A stretch of DNA of 64,000 nucleotides, from contig JAWQEG010000477.1 in the NCBI GenBank assembly GCA_033782935.1, forward strand, positions 310,001 through 374,000. The letters are read 5' to 3'. The notes under the pieces were generated by a model. The model was not told the origin of the DNA and did no database searches. It saw only the letters and a list, made by a program, of their open reading frames with translations. This stretch comes from Petrolisthes cinctipes. Taxonomy: Eukaryota; Arthropoda; Malacostraca; Decapoda; Porcellanidae. Below are positions 1 through 13,428 of the stretch, one piece after another. The first letter of the stretch is position 1; each line of letters opens with the position of its first letter. The translations under genes and the position numbers were made by a program.

Positions 1-2199
1 CTTCAGTACCCGTTTATATCTCAAATTCAGGCTCAAAACACCCGAAAATTCATTATTTTTGGGTCCCAGAAGCAATCTGTACATGCCTACTCAGTGTTAG
101 AGTATTTTCAAAATACAGGCCCAAAACATGCTGAAAATCGATATTTTAGATGCCCAAAGCCAATATGTACATGTATTTTCTGTACCCGTTTATATCTCAA
201 ATTCAGGCTCAAAACACCCGAAAATTCAATATTTTGGGGTCCCAGCAGCAATCTGTACATGCCTACACAGTGCTATAATATTTTCAAAATATAGGCTAAA
301 AACATGCTAAAAATCGATATTATAGGTGCCAAAAAATCGATATCTCAAATTCAGTCCCATAACACCCGAAAATTCGATATTTAGAGGTCCCAGAAGGTAT
401 CTGTACATGCCTACTCCGTGTTAGAGTATTTTCAAAATACAGGCCAAAAACATACTGAAAATCGATCTTTTAGGTGCCCAAAAGTCGATATGTGCATGCA
501 TCTTCTGTACCCGTTTATATCTCAAATTCTGGCCTTATACACTCGAAAATTCGATATTTTGGGGTCCCAGAAGCGATCTGTACATGCCTACTCCGTGTTA
601 GAGTATTTTCAAAATTCAGGCCCAAAACATGCTGAAAATCGATATTTTTGGTGCCAAAAGTCAATATGTGCATGTATCTTCTGTACCCGTTTATATCTCA
701 AATTCAGGCTCAAAACACCCGAAAATTCAATATTTTTGGGTCCCAGAAGCAATCTGTACATGCCTACTCAGTGTTAGAGTATTTTCAAAATACAGGCCCA
801 AAACATGCTGAAAATCGATATTTTAGATGCCCAAAGTCAATATGTGCATGTATCTTCTGTACCCGTTTATATCTCAAATTTAGGCTCAAAACACCCGAAA
901 ATTCAATATTTTGGGGTCCCAGCAGCAATCTGTACATGCCTACACAGTGCTATAATATTTTCAAAACATAGGCTGAAAACATGCTAAAAATCGATATTAT
1001 AGGTGCCAAAAAATCGATATCTCAAATTCAGTTCCATAACACCCGAAAATTCGATATTTAGAAGTCCCAGAAGGTATCTGTACATGCCTACTCCGTGTTA
1101 GAGTATTTCCAAAATACAGGCCAAAAACATACTGAAAATCGATCTTTTAGGTGCCCAAAAGTCGATATGTGCATGCATCTTCTGTACCCGTTTATATCTC
1201 AAATTCTGGCCTTAAACACCCGAAAATTCGATATTTTGGAGTCCCAGAAGCGATCTGTACATGCCTACTCCGTGTTAGAGTATTTTCAAAATTCAGGCCC
1301 AAAACATTCTGAAAATCGATATTTTTGGTGCCCAAAGTCAATATGTGCATGTATCTTCTGTACCCGTTTATATCTCAAATTCAGGCTCAAAACACCCGAA
1401 AATTCAATATTTTGGGGTCCCAGAAGCAATCTGTACAGTGCTAGAATATTTTCAAAATATAGGCTAAAAACATGCTAAAAATCGATATTTTAGGTGCCAA
1501 AAAATCGATATCTCAAATTCAGGCTCAAAACACCCGAAAATTCAATATTTTGGGGTCCCAGAAGCAATCTGTACATGCCTACTCCGTGTTAGAGTATTTT
1601 CAAAATACATGCTCAAAACATACTGAAAATCGATCTTTTAGGTGCACAAAAGTCGATATGTGCATGCATCTTCAGTACCCGTTTATATCTCAAATTCAGG
1701 CTCAAAACACCCGAAAATTCAATATTTTTGGGTCCCAGAAGCAATCTGTACATGCCTACTCAGTGTTAGAGTATTTTCAAAATACAGGCCAAAAACATAC
1801 TGAAAATCGATCTTTTAGGTGCACAAAAGTCGATATGTGCATGCATCTTCTGTATCCGTTTATATCTCAAATTCTGGCCCTAAACACCCGAAAATTCGAT
1901 ATTTTGGGGTCCCAGAAGCGATCTGTACATGCCTACTCCGTGTTAGAGTATTTTCAAAATTCAGGCCCAAAACATGCTGAAAATCGATATTTTTGGTGCC
2001 CAAAGTCAATATGTGCATGTATTTTCTGTACCCGTTTATATCTCAAATTCAGGCTCAAAACACCCGAAAATTCAATATTTTGGGGTCCCAGAAGCAATCT
2101 GTACATGCCTACTCCGTGTTAGAGTATTTTCAAAATACATGCTCAAAACATACTGAAAATCGATCTTTTAGGTGCACAAAAGTCGATATGTGCATGCAT
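1..2199 (+). repeat. 2,199-bp 13-monomer unit, copy 1
   Basis: After a partial c1, heads fall at 94, 270, 418, 595, 771, 947, 1095, 1272, 1438, 1586, 1763, 1940 and 2116. One full period (418 to 2617) is c4-c5-c2-c3-c4-c5d-c3-c1-c4/c1 mosaic-c5-c1-c2-c3, which sums to 2,199 bp. Private tags include cccagcagcaatctg (near 242 and 919), gctataatatt, and cattatttttggg. The short monomer at 1438 has a c3 head with a c1-type tail. Confidence 0.9.
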
Positions 2200-3981
2200 C
2201 TTCAGTACCCGTTTATATCTCAAATTCAGGCTCAAAACACCCGAAAATTCATTATTTTTGGGTCCCAGAAGCAATCTGTACATGCCTACTCAGTGTTAGA
2301 GTATTTTCAAAATACAGGCCCAAAACATGCTGAAAATCGATATTTTAGATGCCCAAAGCCAATATGTACATGTATTTTCTGTACCCGTTTATATCTCAAA
2401 TTCAGGCTCAAAACACCCGAAAATTCAATATTTTGGGGTCCCAGCAGCAATCTGTACATGCCTACACAGTGCTATAATATTTTCAAAATATAGGCTAAAA
2501 ACATGCTAAAAATCGATATTATAGGTGCCAAAAAATCGATATCTCAAATTCAGTCCCATAACACCCGAAAATTCGATATTTAGAGGTCCCAGAAGGTATC
2601 TGTACATGCCTACTCCGTGTTAGAGTATTTTCAAAATACAGGCCAAAAACATACTGAAAATCGATCTTTTAGGTGCCCAAAAGTCGATATGTGCATGCAT
2701 CTTCTGTACCCGTTTATATCTCAAATTCTGGCCTTATACACTCGAAAATTCGATATTTTGGGGTCCCAGAAGCGATCTGTACATGCCTACTCCGTGTTAG
2801 AGTATTTTCAAAATTCAGGCCCAAAACATGCTGAAAATCGATATTTTTGGTGCCAAAAGTCAATATGTGCATGTATCTTCTGTACCCGTTTATATCTCAA
2901 ATTCAGGCTCAAAACACCCGAAAATTCAATATTTTTGGGTCCCAGAAGCAATCTGTACATGCCTACTCAGTGTTAGAGTATTTTCAAAATACAGGCCCAA
3001 AACATGCTGAAAATCGATATTTTAGATGCCCAAAGTCAATATGTGCATGTATCTTCTGTACCCGTTTATATCTCAAATTTAGGCTCAAAACACCCGAAAA
3101 TTCAATATTTTGGGGTCCCAGCAGCAATCTGTACATGCCTACACAGTGCTATAATATTTTCAAAACATAGGCTGAAAACATGCTAAAAATCGATATTATA
3201 GGTGCCAAAAAATCGATATCTCAAATTCAGTTCCATAACACCCGAAAATTCGATATTTAGAAGTCCCAGAAGGTATCTGTACATGCCTACTCCGTGTTAG
3301 AGTATTTCCAAAATACAGGCCAAAAACATACTGAAAATCGATCTTTTAGGTGCCCAAAAGTCGATATGTGCATGCATCTTCTGTACCCGTTTATATCTCA
3401 AATTCTGGCCTTAAACACCCGAAAATTCGATATTTTGAAGTCCCAGAAGCGATCTGTACATGCCTACTCCGTGTTAGAGTATTTTCAAAATTCAGGCCCA
3501 AAACATTCTGAAAATCGATATTTTTGGTGCCCAAAGTCAATATGTGCATGTATCTTCTGTACCCGTTTATATCTCAAATTCAGGCTCAAAACACCCGAAA
3601 ATTCAATATTTTGGGGTCCCAGAAGCAATCTGTACAGTGCTAGAATATTTTCAAAATATAGGCTAAAAACATGCTAAAAATCGATATTTTAGGTGCCAAA
3701 AAATCGATATCTCAAATTCAGGCTCAAAACACCCGAAAATTCAATATTTTGGGGTCCCAGAAGCAATCTGTACATGCCTACTCCGTGTTAGAGTATTTTC
3801 AAAATACATGCTCAAAACATACTGAAAATCGATCTTTTAGGTGCACAAAAGTCGATATGTGCATGCATCTTCAGTACCCGTTTATATCTCAAATTCAGGC
3901 TCAAAACACCCGAAAATTCAATATTTTTGGGTCCCAGAAGCAATCTGTACATGCCTACTCAGTGTTAGAGTATTTTCAAAA
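2200..3981 (+). repeat. 2,199-bp unit, copy 2 (truncated on the right)
   Basis: Positions 2200-3981 repeat 1-1782 at an offset of 2,199 bp with almost no differences; one seen is gatattttgaagtcc near 3430 where copy 1 has gatattttggagtcc. The match stops near 3982, where copy 1 continues as a c4-like monomer (aggccaaaaacatac) and this copy continues as c2 (aggcccaaaacatgc). The break lies within the dyad-containing head region, as expected if exchange occurred between misaligned monomers. Confidence 0.88.
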
Positions 3982-5316
3982 TACAGGCCCAAAACATGCT
4001 GAAAATCGATATTTTAGATGCCCAAAGTCAATATGTGCATGTATCTTCTGTACCCGTTTATATCTCAAATTCAGGCTCAAAACACCCGAAAATTCAATAT
4101 TTTGGGGTCCCAGAAGCGATCTGTACATGCATACTCCGTGTTAGAGTATTTTCAAAATTCAGGCCCAAAACATGCTGAAAATCGATATTTTTGGTGCCAA
4201 AAAATCGATATCTCAAATTCAGTCCCAAAACACCCGAAAATTCGATATTTAGAGGTCCCAGAAGGTATCTGTACATGCCTACTCCGTGTTAGAGTATTTT
4301 CAAAATACAGGCCAAAAACATACTGAAAATCGATATTTTAGGTGCCCAAAATTCGATATGTGCATGCATCTTCTGTACCCGTTTATATCTCAAATTCTGG
4401 CCCTAAACACCCGAAAATTCGATATTTAGAGGTCCCAGAAGCGATCTGTACATGCCTACTCCGTGTTAGAGTATTTTCAAAATACAGGCCAAAAACATAC
4501 TGAAAATCGATCTTTTAGGTGCACAAAAGTCGATATGTGCATGCATCTTCTGTATCCGTTTATATCTCAAATTCTGGCCCTAAACACCCGAAAATTCGAT
4601 ATTTTGGGGTCCCAGAAGCGATCTGTACATGCCTACTCCGTGTTAGAGTATTTTCAAAATTCAGGCCCAAAACATGCTGAAAATCGATATTTTTGGTGCC
4701 CAAAGTCAATATGTGCATGTATTTTCTGTACCCGTTTATATCTCAAATTCAGGCTCAAAACACCCGAAAATTCAATATTTTGGGGTCCCAGAAGCAATCT
4801 GTACATGCCTACTCCGTGTTAGAGTATTTTCAAAATACATGCTCAAAACATACTGAAAATCGATCTTTTAGGTGCACAAAAGTCGATATGTGCATGCATC
4901 TTCAGTACCCGTTTATATCTCAAATTCAGGCTCAAAACACCCGAAAATTCATTATTTTTGGGTCCCAGAAGCAATCTGTACATGCCTACTCAGTGTTAGA
5001 GTATTTTCAAAATACAGGCCCAAAACATGCTGAAAATCGATATTTTAGATGCCCAAAGTCAATATGTGCATGTATTTTCTGTACCCGTTTATATCTCAAA
5101 TTCAGGCTCAAAACACCCGAAAATTCAATATTTTGGGGTCCCAGCAGCAATCTGTACATGCCTACACAGTGCTATAATATTTTCAAAATATAGGCTAAAA
5201 ACATGCTAAAAATCGATATTATAGGTGCCAAAAAATCGATATCTCAAATTCAGTCCCATAACACCCGAAAATTCGATATTTAGAGGTCCCAGAAGGTATC
5301 TGTACATGCCTACTCC
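3982..5316 (+). repeat. HOR block with c5/c3 hybrid short monomer
   Basis: Heads fall at 4138, 4286, 4463, 4640, 4816, 4993 and 5169. The monomer at 4138 is 148 bp but has a c5 head (ttcaggcccaaaacatgctg, atatttttggtgcc) joined to a c3 tail, so it is a mosaic. Similar mosaics lie at 5494, 15423 and 16773. The stretch 4463-5316 repeats 1763-2616 at an offset of 2,700 bp, so parts of the 2,199-bp unit have been reused in another order. Confidence 0.86.
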
Positions 5317-7282
5317 GTGTTAGAGTATTTTCAAAATACAGGCCAAAAACATACTGAAAATCGATCTTTTAGGTGCCCAAAAGTCGATATGTGCATGCAT
5401 CTTCTGTACCCGTTTATATCTCAAATTCTGGCCTTATACACCCGAAAATTCGATATTTTGGGGTCCCAGAAGCGATCTGTACATGCCTACTCCGTGTTAG
5501 AGTATTTTCAAAATTCAGGCCCAAAACATGCTGAAAATCGATATTTTTGGTGCCAAAAAATCGATATCTCAAATTCAGTCCCAAAACACCCGAAAATTCG
5601 ATATTTAGAGGTCCCAGAAGGTATCTGTACATGCCTACTCCGTGTTAGTGTATTTTCAAAATTCAGGCCCAAAACATGCTGAAAATCGATATATTTGGTG
5701 CCCAAAGTCAATATGTGCATGTATCTTCTGTACCCGTTTATATCGCAAATTCAGGCTCAAAACACCCGAAAATTCAATATTTTGGTGTCCCAGAAGCAAC
5801 CTGTACATGCCTACTCAGTGCTAGAATATTTTCAAAATATAGGCTAAAAACATGCTAAAAATCGATCGTTTAGGTGCCAAAAAGTCGATATCTCAAATTC
5901 AGTCCCAAAACACCCGAAAATTCGATATTTAGGGGTCCCAGAAGCGATCTGTACATGCCTACTCCGTGTTATAGTATTTTCAAAATACATGCTCAAAACA
6001 TACTGAAAATCGATCTTTTAGGTGCACAAAAGTCGATATGTGCATGCATCTTCATTACCCGTTTATATCTCAAATTCAGGCTCAAAACACCAGAAAATTC
6101 AATATTTTGGGGTCCCAGAAGCAATTTGTACATGCCTACTCAGTGTTAGAGTATTTTCAAAATAAAGGCCCAAAACATGCTAAAAATCGATATTTTAGAT
6201 GCCAAAAGTCAATATGTGCATGTATCTTCTTTACCCGTTTATATCTCAAATTCAGGCTCAAAACACCCGAAAATTCAATATTTTGGGGTCCCAGAAGCAA
6301 TCTGTACATGTCTACACAGTGCTAGAATATTTTCAAAATATAGGCTAAAAACATGCTAAAAATCGACATTTTAGGTGCCAAAAAATCGATATCTCAAATT
6401 CAGTCCCAAAACACCCGAAAATTCGATATTTAGGGGTCCCAGAAGCGATCTGTACATGCCTACTCCGTGTTAGAGTATTTTCAAAATTCAGGCCCAAAAC
6501 ATGCTGAAAATCGATATTTTTGGTGCATAAAGTCAATATGTGCATGTATCTTCTGTACCCGTTTATATCTCAAATTCAGGCTCAAAACACCCGAAAATTC
6601 AATATTTTGGGGTCCAAGAAGCAATCTGTACAGTGCTAGAATATTTTCAAAATATAGGCTAAAAACATGCTAAAAATCGATCTTTTAGGTGCCATAAAGT
6701 CGATATCTCAAATTCAGTCCCAAAACACCCGAAAATTCGATATTTAGGGGTCCCAGAAGCGATCTGTACATGCCTACTCCGTGTTAGAGTATTTTCAAAA
6801 TACATGCTCAAAACATACTGAAAATCGATCTTTTAGGTGCACAAAAGTCGATATGTGCATGCATCTTCAGTACCCGTTTATATCTCAAATTCAGGCTCAA
6901 AACACCCGAAAATTTAATATTTTGGGGTCCCAGAAGCAATCTGTACATGCCTACTCAGTGTTAGAGTATTTTCAAAATACAGGCCCAAAACATGCTGAAA
7001 ATCGATATTTTAGATATCCAAAGTCAATATGTGCATGTATCTTCTGTACCCGTTTATATCTCAAAATCAGGCTCAAAACACCCGAAAATTCAATATTGTG
7101 GGGTCCCAGAAGCAATCTGTACATGCCTACACAGTGCTAGAATATTTTCAAAATATAGGCTAAAAACATGCTAAAAATCGACATTTTAGGTGCCAAAAAA
7201 TCGATATCTCAAATTCAGTCCCAAAACACCTTGAAAATTCGATATTTAGAAGTCCCAGAAGCAATCTGTACATGCCTACTCC
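5317..7282 (+). repeat. HOR block, left copy of the 11-12 kb duplication
   Basis: Heads fall at 5317, 5494 (c5/c3 mosaic), 5642, 5818, 5966, 6143, 6319, 6467 (c5d), 6633, 6781, 6958 and 7134. Tags shared with the right copy are cagaagcaacctg, gatcgtttagg, cattacccg and a 1-bp insertion reading acaccttgaaaattcg near 7230. The c5d at 6467 directly follows c3 without its usual preceding c4. Confidence 0.88.
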
Positions 7283-9265
7283 GTGTTAGAGTATTTTCAA
7301 AATACAGGCCAAAAACATACTGAAAATCGATCTTTTAGGTGCCCAAAAGTCGATATGTGCATGCTTCTTCTGTACCCGTTTATATTTCAAATTCTGGCCA
7401 TAAACACCCGAAAATTCGATATTTTGGGGTCCCAGAAGCGATCTGTACATGCCTACTCCGTGTTAGAGTATTTTCTAAATTCAGACCCAAAACATGCTGA
7501 AAATCGATATTTTTGGTGCCCAAAGTCAATATGTTCATGTATCTTCTGTACCCGTTTATATCTCAAATTCAGGCTCAAAACACCCGAAAATTCAATATTT
7601 TGGGGTACCAGAAGCAATCTGTACAGTGCTAGAATATATTCAAAATATAGGCTAAAAACATGCTAAAAATCGATCTTTTAGGTGCCAAAAAGTCGATATC
7701 TCAAATTCAGTCCCAAAACACCCGAAAATTCGATATTTAGGGGTCCCAGAAGCGATCTGTACATGCATACTCCGTGTTAGAGTATTTTCAAAATACATGC
7801 TCAAAACATACTGAAAATCGATCTTTTAGGTGCACAAAAGTCGATATGTGCATGCATCTTCAGTACCCGTTTATATCTCAAATTCAGGCTCAAAACACCC
7901 GAAAATTTAATATTTTGGGGTCCCAGAAGCAATCTGTACATGCCTACTCAGTGTTAGAGTATTTTCAAAATACAGGCCCAAAACATGCTGAAAATCGATA
8001 ATTTAGATGCCCAAAGTCAATATGTGCATGTATCTTCTGTACCCGTTTATATCTCAAATTCAGGCTCAAAACACCCGAAAATTCAATATTTTGGGGTCCC
8101 AGAAGCAATCTGTACATGCCTACACAGTGCTAGAATATTTTTAAAATATAGGCTAAAAACATGGTAAAAATCGACATTTTAGGTGCCAAAAAATCGATAT
8201 CTCAAATTCAGTCCCAAAACACCCGAAAATTCGATATTTAGAGGTCCCAGAAGCAATCTGTACATGCCTACTCCGTGTTAGAGTATTTTCAAATTACAGG
8301 CCAAAAACATACTTAAAATCGATCTTTTAGGTGCACAAAAGTCGATATGAGCATGCATCTTCTGTACCCGTTTATATCTCAAATTCTGGCCCTATACACC
8401 CGAAAATTCGATATTTTGGGGTCCCAGAAGCGATCTGTACATGCCTACTCCGTGTTAGAGTATTTTCTAAATTCAGACCCAAAACATGCTGAAAATCGAT
8501 ATTTTTGTTGCCCAAAGTCAATATGTGCATGTATCTTCTGTACCCGTTTATATCTCAAATTCAGGCTCAAAACACCCGAAAATTCAATATTTTGGGGTCC
8601 CAAAAGCAATCTGTACAGTGCTAGAATATTTTCAAAATATAGGCTAAAAACATGCTAAAAATCGATCTTTTAGGTGCCAAAAAGTCGATATCTCAAATTC
8701 ATTCCCAAAACACCCGAAAATTCGATATTTAGGGGTCCCAGAAGCGATCTGTACATGCCTACTCCGTGTTAGAGTATTTTCAAAATACATGCTCAAAACA
8801 TACTGAAAATCGATCTTTTAGGTGCACAAAAGTCGATATGTGCATGCATCTTCAGTACCCGTTTATATCTCAAATTCAGGCTCAAAACACCCGAAAATTC
8901 AATATTTTGGGGTCCCAGAAGCAATCTGTACATGCCTACTCAGTGTTAGAGTATTTTCAAAATACAGGCCAAAAACATGCTGAAAATCGATATTTTAGAT
9001 GCCCAAAGTCAATATGTGCATGTATCTTCTGTTCCCATTTATATCTCAAATTCAGGCTCAAAACACCCGAAAATTCAATATTTTGGGGTCCCAGAAGCAA
9101 TCTGTACATGCCTACACAGTGCTAGAAGATTTTCAAAATATAGGCTAAAAACATGCTAAAAATCGATCTTTTAGGTGCCAAAAATTGATATCTCAAATTC
9201 AGTCCCAAAACCCCCGAAAATTCGATATTTAGAGGTCCCAGAAGGTATCTGTACATGCCTACTCC
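7283..9265 (+). repeat. Regular 992-bp HORs, left copy
   Basis: The order is c4-c5d-c3-c1-c2-c3-c4-c5d-c3-c1-c2-c3, i.e. two 992-bp-type periods offset by half a unit. Heads fall at 7283, 7460, 7626, 7774, 7951, 8127, 8275, 8452, 8618, 8766, 8943 and 9119. Tags are ttttctaaattcagaccc in both c5d monomers, catggtaaaaatcgac near 8162 and acttaaaatcg near 8312. The last c3 is 147 bp (ccaaaaattgatatc). Confidence 0.88.
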
Positions 9266-10944
9266 GTGTTAGAGTATTTTCAAAATACAGGCCAAAAACA
9301 TACTGAAAATCGATCTTTTAGGTGCCCAAAAGTCGATATGTGCATGCATCTTCTGTACCCGTTTATATCTCAAATTCTGGCCCTAAACACCCGAAAATTC
9401 GATATTTTGGGGTCCCAGAAGCGATCTGTACATGCCTACACCGTGTTAGAGTATTTTCAAAATTCAGGCCCAAAACATGCTGAAAATCGATATTTTGGGT
9501 GCCCAAAGTCAATATGTGCATGTATCTTCTGTACCCGTTTATATCTCAAATTCAGGCTCAAAACACCCGAAAATTCAATATTTTGGGGTCCCAGAAGCAA
9601 TCTGTACATGCCTACTCAGTGCTAGAATATTTTCAAAATATAGGCTAAAAATATGCTAAAAATCGATCTTTTAGGTGCCAAAAAGTCGATATCTCAAATT
9701 CAGTCCCAAAACACCCGAAAATTCGATATTTAGGGGTTCCAGAAGCGATCTATACATGCCTACTCCGTGTTAGAGTATTTTCAAAATACATGCTCAAAAC
9801 ATACTGAAAATCGATCTTTTAGGTGCACAAAAGTCGATATGTGCATGCATCTTCAGTACCCGTTTATATCTCAAATTCTGGCCCTAAACACCCGAAAATT
9901 CGATATTTTGGGGTCCCAGAAGCGATCTGTACATGCCTACTCCGTGTTAGAGTATTTTCAAAATTCAGGCCCAAAACATGCTGAAAATCGATATTTTTGG
10001 TCCCCAAAGTCAATATGAGCATGTATCTTCTGTACCCGTTTATATCTCAAATTCAGCCTCAAAACACCCGAAAATTCAATATTTTGGGGTCCCAGAAGCA
10101 ATCTGTACATGCCTACCCAGTGCTAGAATATTTTCAAAATATAGGCTAAAAACATGCTAAAAATCGATCTTTTAGGTGCCAAAAAGTCGATATCTCAAAT
10201 TCAGTCCCAAAACACCCGAAAATTCGATATGTAGGGGTCCCAGAAGCGATCTGTACATGAATACTCCGTGTTAGAGTATTTTCAAAATACATCCTCAAAA
10301 CATACTGAAAATCGATCTTTTAGGTGCACAAAAGTCGATATGTGCATGCATCTTCTGTGCCCGTTTATATCTCAAATTCTAGCCTTAAACACCCGAAAAT
10401 TCGATATTTTGGGGTCCCAGAAGCGATCTGTACATGCCTACTCCGTGTTAGAGTATTTTCAAAATTCAGGCCCAAAACATGCTGAAAATCGATATTTTTG
10501 GTGCATAAAGTCAATATGTGCATGTATCTTCTGTACCCGTTTATATCTTAAATTCAGGCTCAAAACACCCGAAAATTCAATATTTTGGGGTCCCAGAAGC
10601 AATCTGTACATGCCTACTCAGTGTTAGAGTATTTTCAGAATACAGGCCCATAACATGCCGAAAATCGATATTTTAGATGCCCAAAGTCAATATGTGCATG
10701 TATCTTCTGTACCCGTTTATATCTCAAATTCAGGCTCAAAACACCCGAAAATTCAATATTTTGGGGTCCCAGAAGCAATATGTACATGCCTAAACAGTGT
10801 TGGAATATTTTCAAAATATAGGCTAAAAACATGCTAAAAATCGACATTTTAGGTGCCAAAAAATCGATATCTCAAATTCAGTCCCAAAACACCCGAAAAT
10901 TCGATATTTAGAGGTCCCAGAAGGCATCTGTACATGCCTACTCC
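9266..10944 (+). repeat. 501-bp modules with full c5, left copy
   Basis: Heads fall at 9266, 9443, 9619, 9767, 9944, 10120, 10268, 10445, 10621 and 10797. The modules are c4-c5-c3, c1-c5-c3 and c4/c1 mosaic-c5-c2-c3. The c2 at 10621 (reading cataacatgccg) is absent at the matching place in the right copy, where c5 at 22539 runs straight into c3 at 22715. Tags are ggtccccaaag, atgagcatg and tacatgaatac. Confidence 0.87.
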
Positions 10945-13428
10945 GTGTTAGAGTATTTTCAAAATACAGGCCAAAAACATACTGAAAATCGAACTTTTAT
11001 GTGCCCAAAAGTCGATATGTGCATTCATCTTCTGTACCCGTTTATATCTCAAATTCTGGCCCTAAACACCCGAAAATTCGATATTTTGGGGTCCCAGAAG
11101 CGATCTGTACATGCCTACTCCGTGTTAGAGTATTTTCAAAATTCAGGCCCAAAACATGCTGAAAATCAATATTTTTGGTGCCCAAAGTCAATATGTGCAT
11201 GTATCTTCTGTACCCGTTTATATCTCAAATTCAGGCTCAAAACACCCGAAAATTTAATATTTTAGGGTCCCAGAAGCAATCTGTACATGCCTACTAAGTG
11301 CTAGAATATTTTCAAAATATAGGCTAAAAACATGCTAAAAATCGATCTTTTAGGTGCCAAAAAGTCGATATCTCAAATTCAGTCCCAAAACACCCGAAAA
11401 TTCGATATTTAGGGGTCCCAGAAGCGATCTGTACTTGCCTACACCGTGTTAGAGTATTTTCAAAATTCAGGCCCAAAACATGCTGAAACTCGATATTTTT
11501 GGTGCCCAAAGTCAATATGTGCATGTATCTTCTGTACCCGTTTATATCTCAAATTCAGGCTCAAAACACCCGAAAATTCAATATTTTGGGGTCCCAGAAG
11601 CAATCTGTACAGTGCTAGAATATTTTCAAAATATAGGCTAAAAACATGCTAAAAATCGATCTTTTAGGTGCCAAAAAGTCGATATCTCAAATTCAGTCCC
11701 AAAACACCCGAAAATTCGATATTTAGGGGTCCCAGAAGCGATCTGTACATGCCTACTCCGTGTTAGAGTATTTTCAAAATACATGCTTAAAACATACTGA
11801 AAATCGATCTTTTAGGTGCACAAAAGTCGATATGTGCATGCATCTTCAGTACCCGTTTATATCTCAAATTCAGTCTCAAAACACCCGAAAATTCAATATT
11901 TTGGGGTCCCAGAAGCAATCTGTACATGCCTACTCAGTGTTAGAGTATTTTCAAAATAAAGGCCCAAAACATGCTGAAAATCGATATTTTAGATGCCAAA
12001 AGTCAATATGTGCATGTATCTTTTGTACCCGTTTATATCTCAAATTCAGGCTCAAAACACCCGAAAATTCAATATTTTGGGGTCCCAGAAGCAATCTGTA
12101 CATGCCTACACAGTGCTAGAATATTTTCAAAATATAGGCTAAAAACATGCTAAAAATCGACATTTTAGGTGCCAAAAAATCGATATCTCAAATTCAGTCC
12201 CAAAACACCCGAAAATTCGATATTTAGAGGTCCCAGAAGGTATCTGTACATGCCTACTCCGTGTTAGAGTATTTTCAAAATTCAGGCCCAAAACATGCTG
12301 AAAATCGATATTTTTGGTGCATAAAGTCAATATGTGCATGTATCTTCTGTACCCGTTTATATCACAAATTCAGGCTCAAAACACCCGAAAATTCAATATT
12401 TTGGGGTCCCAGAAGCAATCTGTACAGTGCTAGAATATTTTCAAAACATAGGCCAAAAGCATGCTAAAAATCGATCTTTTAGGTGCCAAAAAGTCGATAT
12501 CTCAAATTCAGTCCCAAAACACCCGAAAATTCGATATTTAGGGGTCCCAGAAGCGATCTGTACATGCCTACTCCGTGTTAGAGTATTTTCAAAATACATG
12601 CTCAAAACATACTGAAAATCGATCTTTTAGGTGCACAAAAGTCGATATGTGCATGCATCTTCAGTACCCGTTTATATCTCAAATTCAGGCTCAAAACACC
12701 CGAAAATTCAATATTTTGGGGTCCCAGAAGCAATCTGTACATGCCTACACAGTGCTAGAATATTTTCAAAATATAGGCTAAAAACATGCTAAAAATCGAC
12801 ATTTTAGGTGCCAAAAATTGATATCTCAAATTCAGTCCCAAAACACCCGAAAATTCGATATTTAGAGGTCCCAGAAGGTATCTGTACATGCCTACTCCGT
12901 GTTAGAGTAGTTTCAAAATACAGGCCAAAAACATACTGAAAATCGATCTTTTAGGTGCCCAAAAGTCGATATGTGCATGCATCTTCTGTACCCGTTTATA
13001 TCTCAAATTCAGTCCCAAAACACCCGTAAATTCGATATGTAGGGGTCCCAGAAGCGATCTGTACATGCCTACTCCGTGTTAGAGTATTTTCAAAATACAT
13101 GCTCAAAACATACTGAAAATCGATCTTTTAGGTGCACAAAAGTCGATATGTGCATGCATCTTCAGTACCCGTTTATATCTCAAATTCAGGCTCAAAACAC
13201 CCGAAAATTCAATATTTTGGGGTCCCAGAAGCAATCTGTACATGCCTACTCAGTGTTAGAGTATTTTCAAAATACAGGCCCAAAACATGCTGAAAATCGA
13301 TATTTTAGATGCCCAAAGTCAATATGTGCATGTATCTTCTGTACCCGTTTATATCTCAAATTCAGGCTCAAAACACCCGAAAATTCAATATTTTGGGGTC
13401 CCAGAAGCAATCTGTACATGCCTACACA
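10945..13428 (+). repeat. HOR block at the right end of the left copy
   Basis: Heads fall at 10945, 11122, 11298, 11446 (c5d), 11612, 11760, 11937, 12113, 12261 (c5d), 12427, 12575, 12752 (147 bp), 12899, 13076 and 13253. Both c5d monomers follow c3 directly; in the right copy each is preceded by a c4-type monomer (23364 and 24356). The monomer at 12899 is a c4 head with a c3-type tail (attcagtcccaaaacaccc), shared with 25171. Confidence 0.87.

Noticed and set aside
1472..2122. Open reading frames of 60-216 codons throughout, the longest here.
   Set aside because: They are the satellite read in frame: 177 is divisible by 3, so frames run on until a 176-bp monomer or the inherent tag of gtgctag. 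The same peptides repeat hundreds of times, many starts are gtg at the monomer head, several frames are open at once, and indels of 1, 6, 9 or 10 bp are tolerated.
4094..4276. Minus-strand open frames of 60-99 codons.
   Set aside because: They are reverse-complement shadows of the same monomers and have no independent sequence content or conservation.
5928..5934. Telomere-type word TTTAGGG inside gatatttaggggtccc.
   Set aside because: It occurs at most once per monomer, never in tandem, and is a fixed part of the c3 tail.
5924..5940. Possible CENP-B box around attcgatatttaggggt.
   Set aside because: It keeps TTCG but lacks the required A and the CGGG core at the right spacing, so it does not match the mammalian motif.
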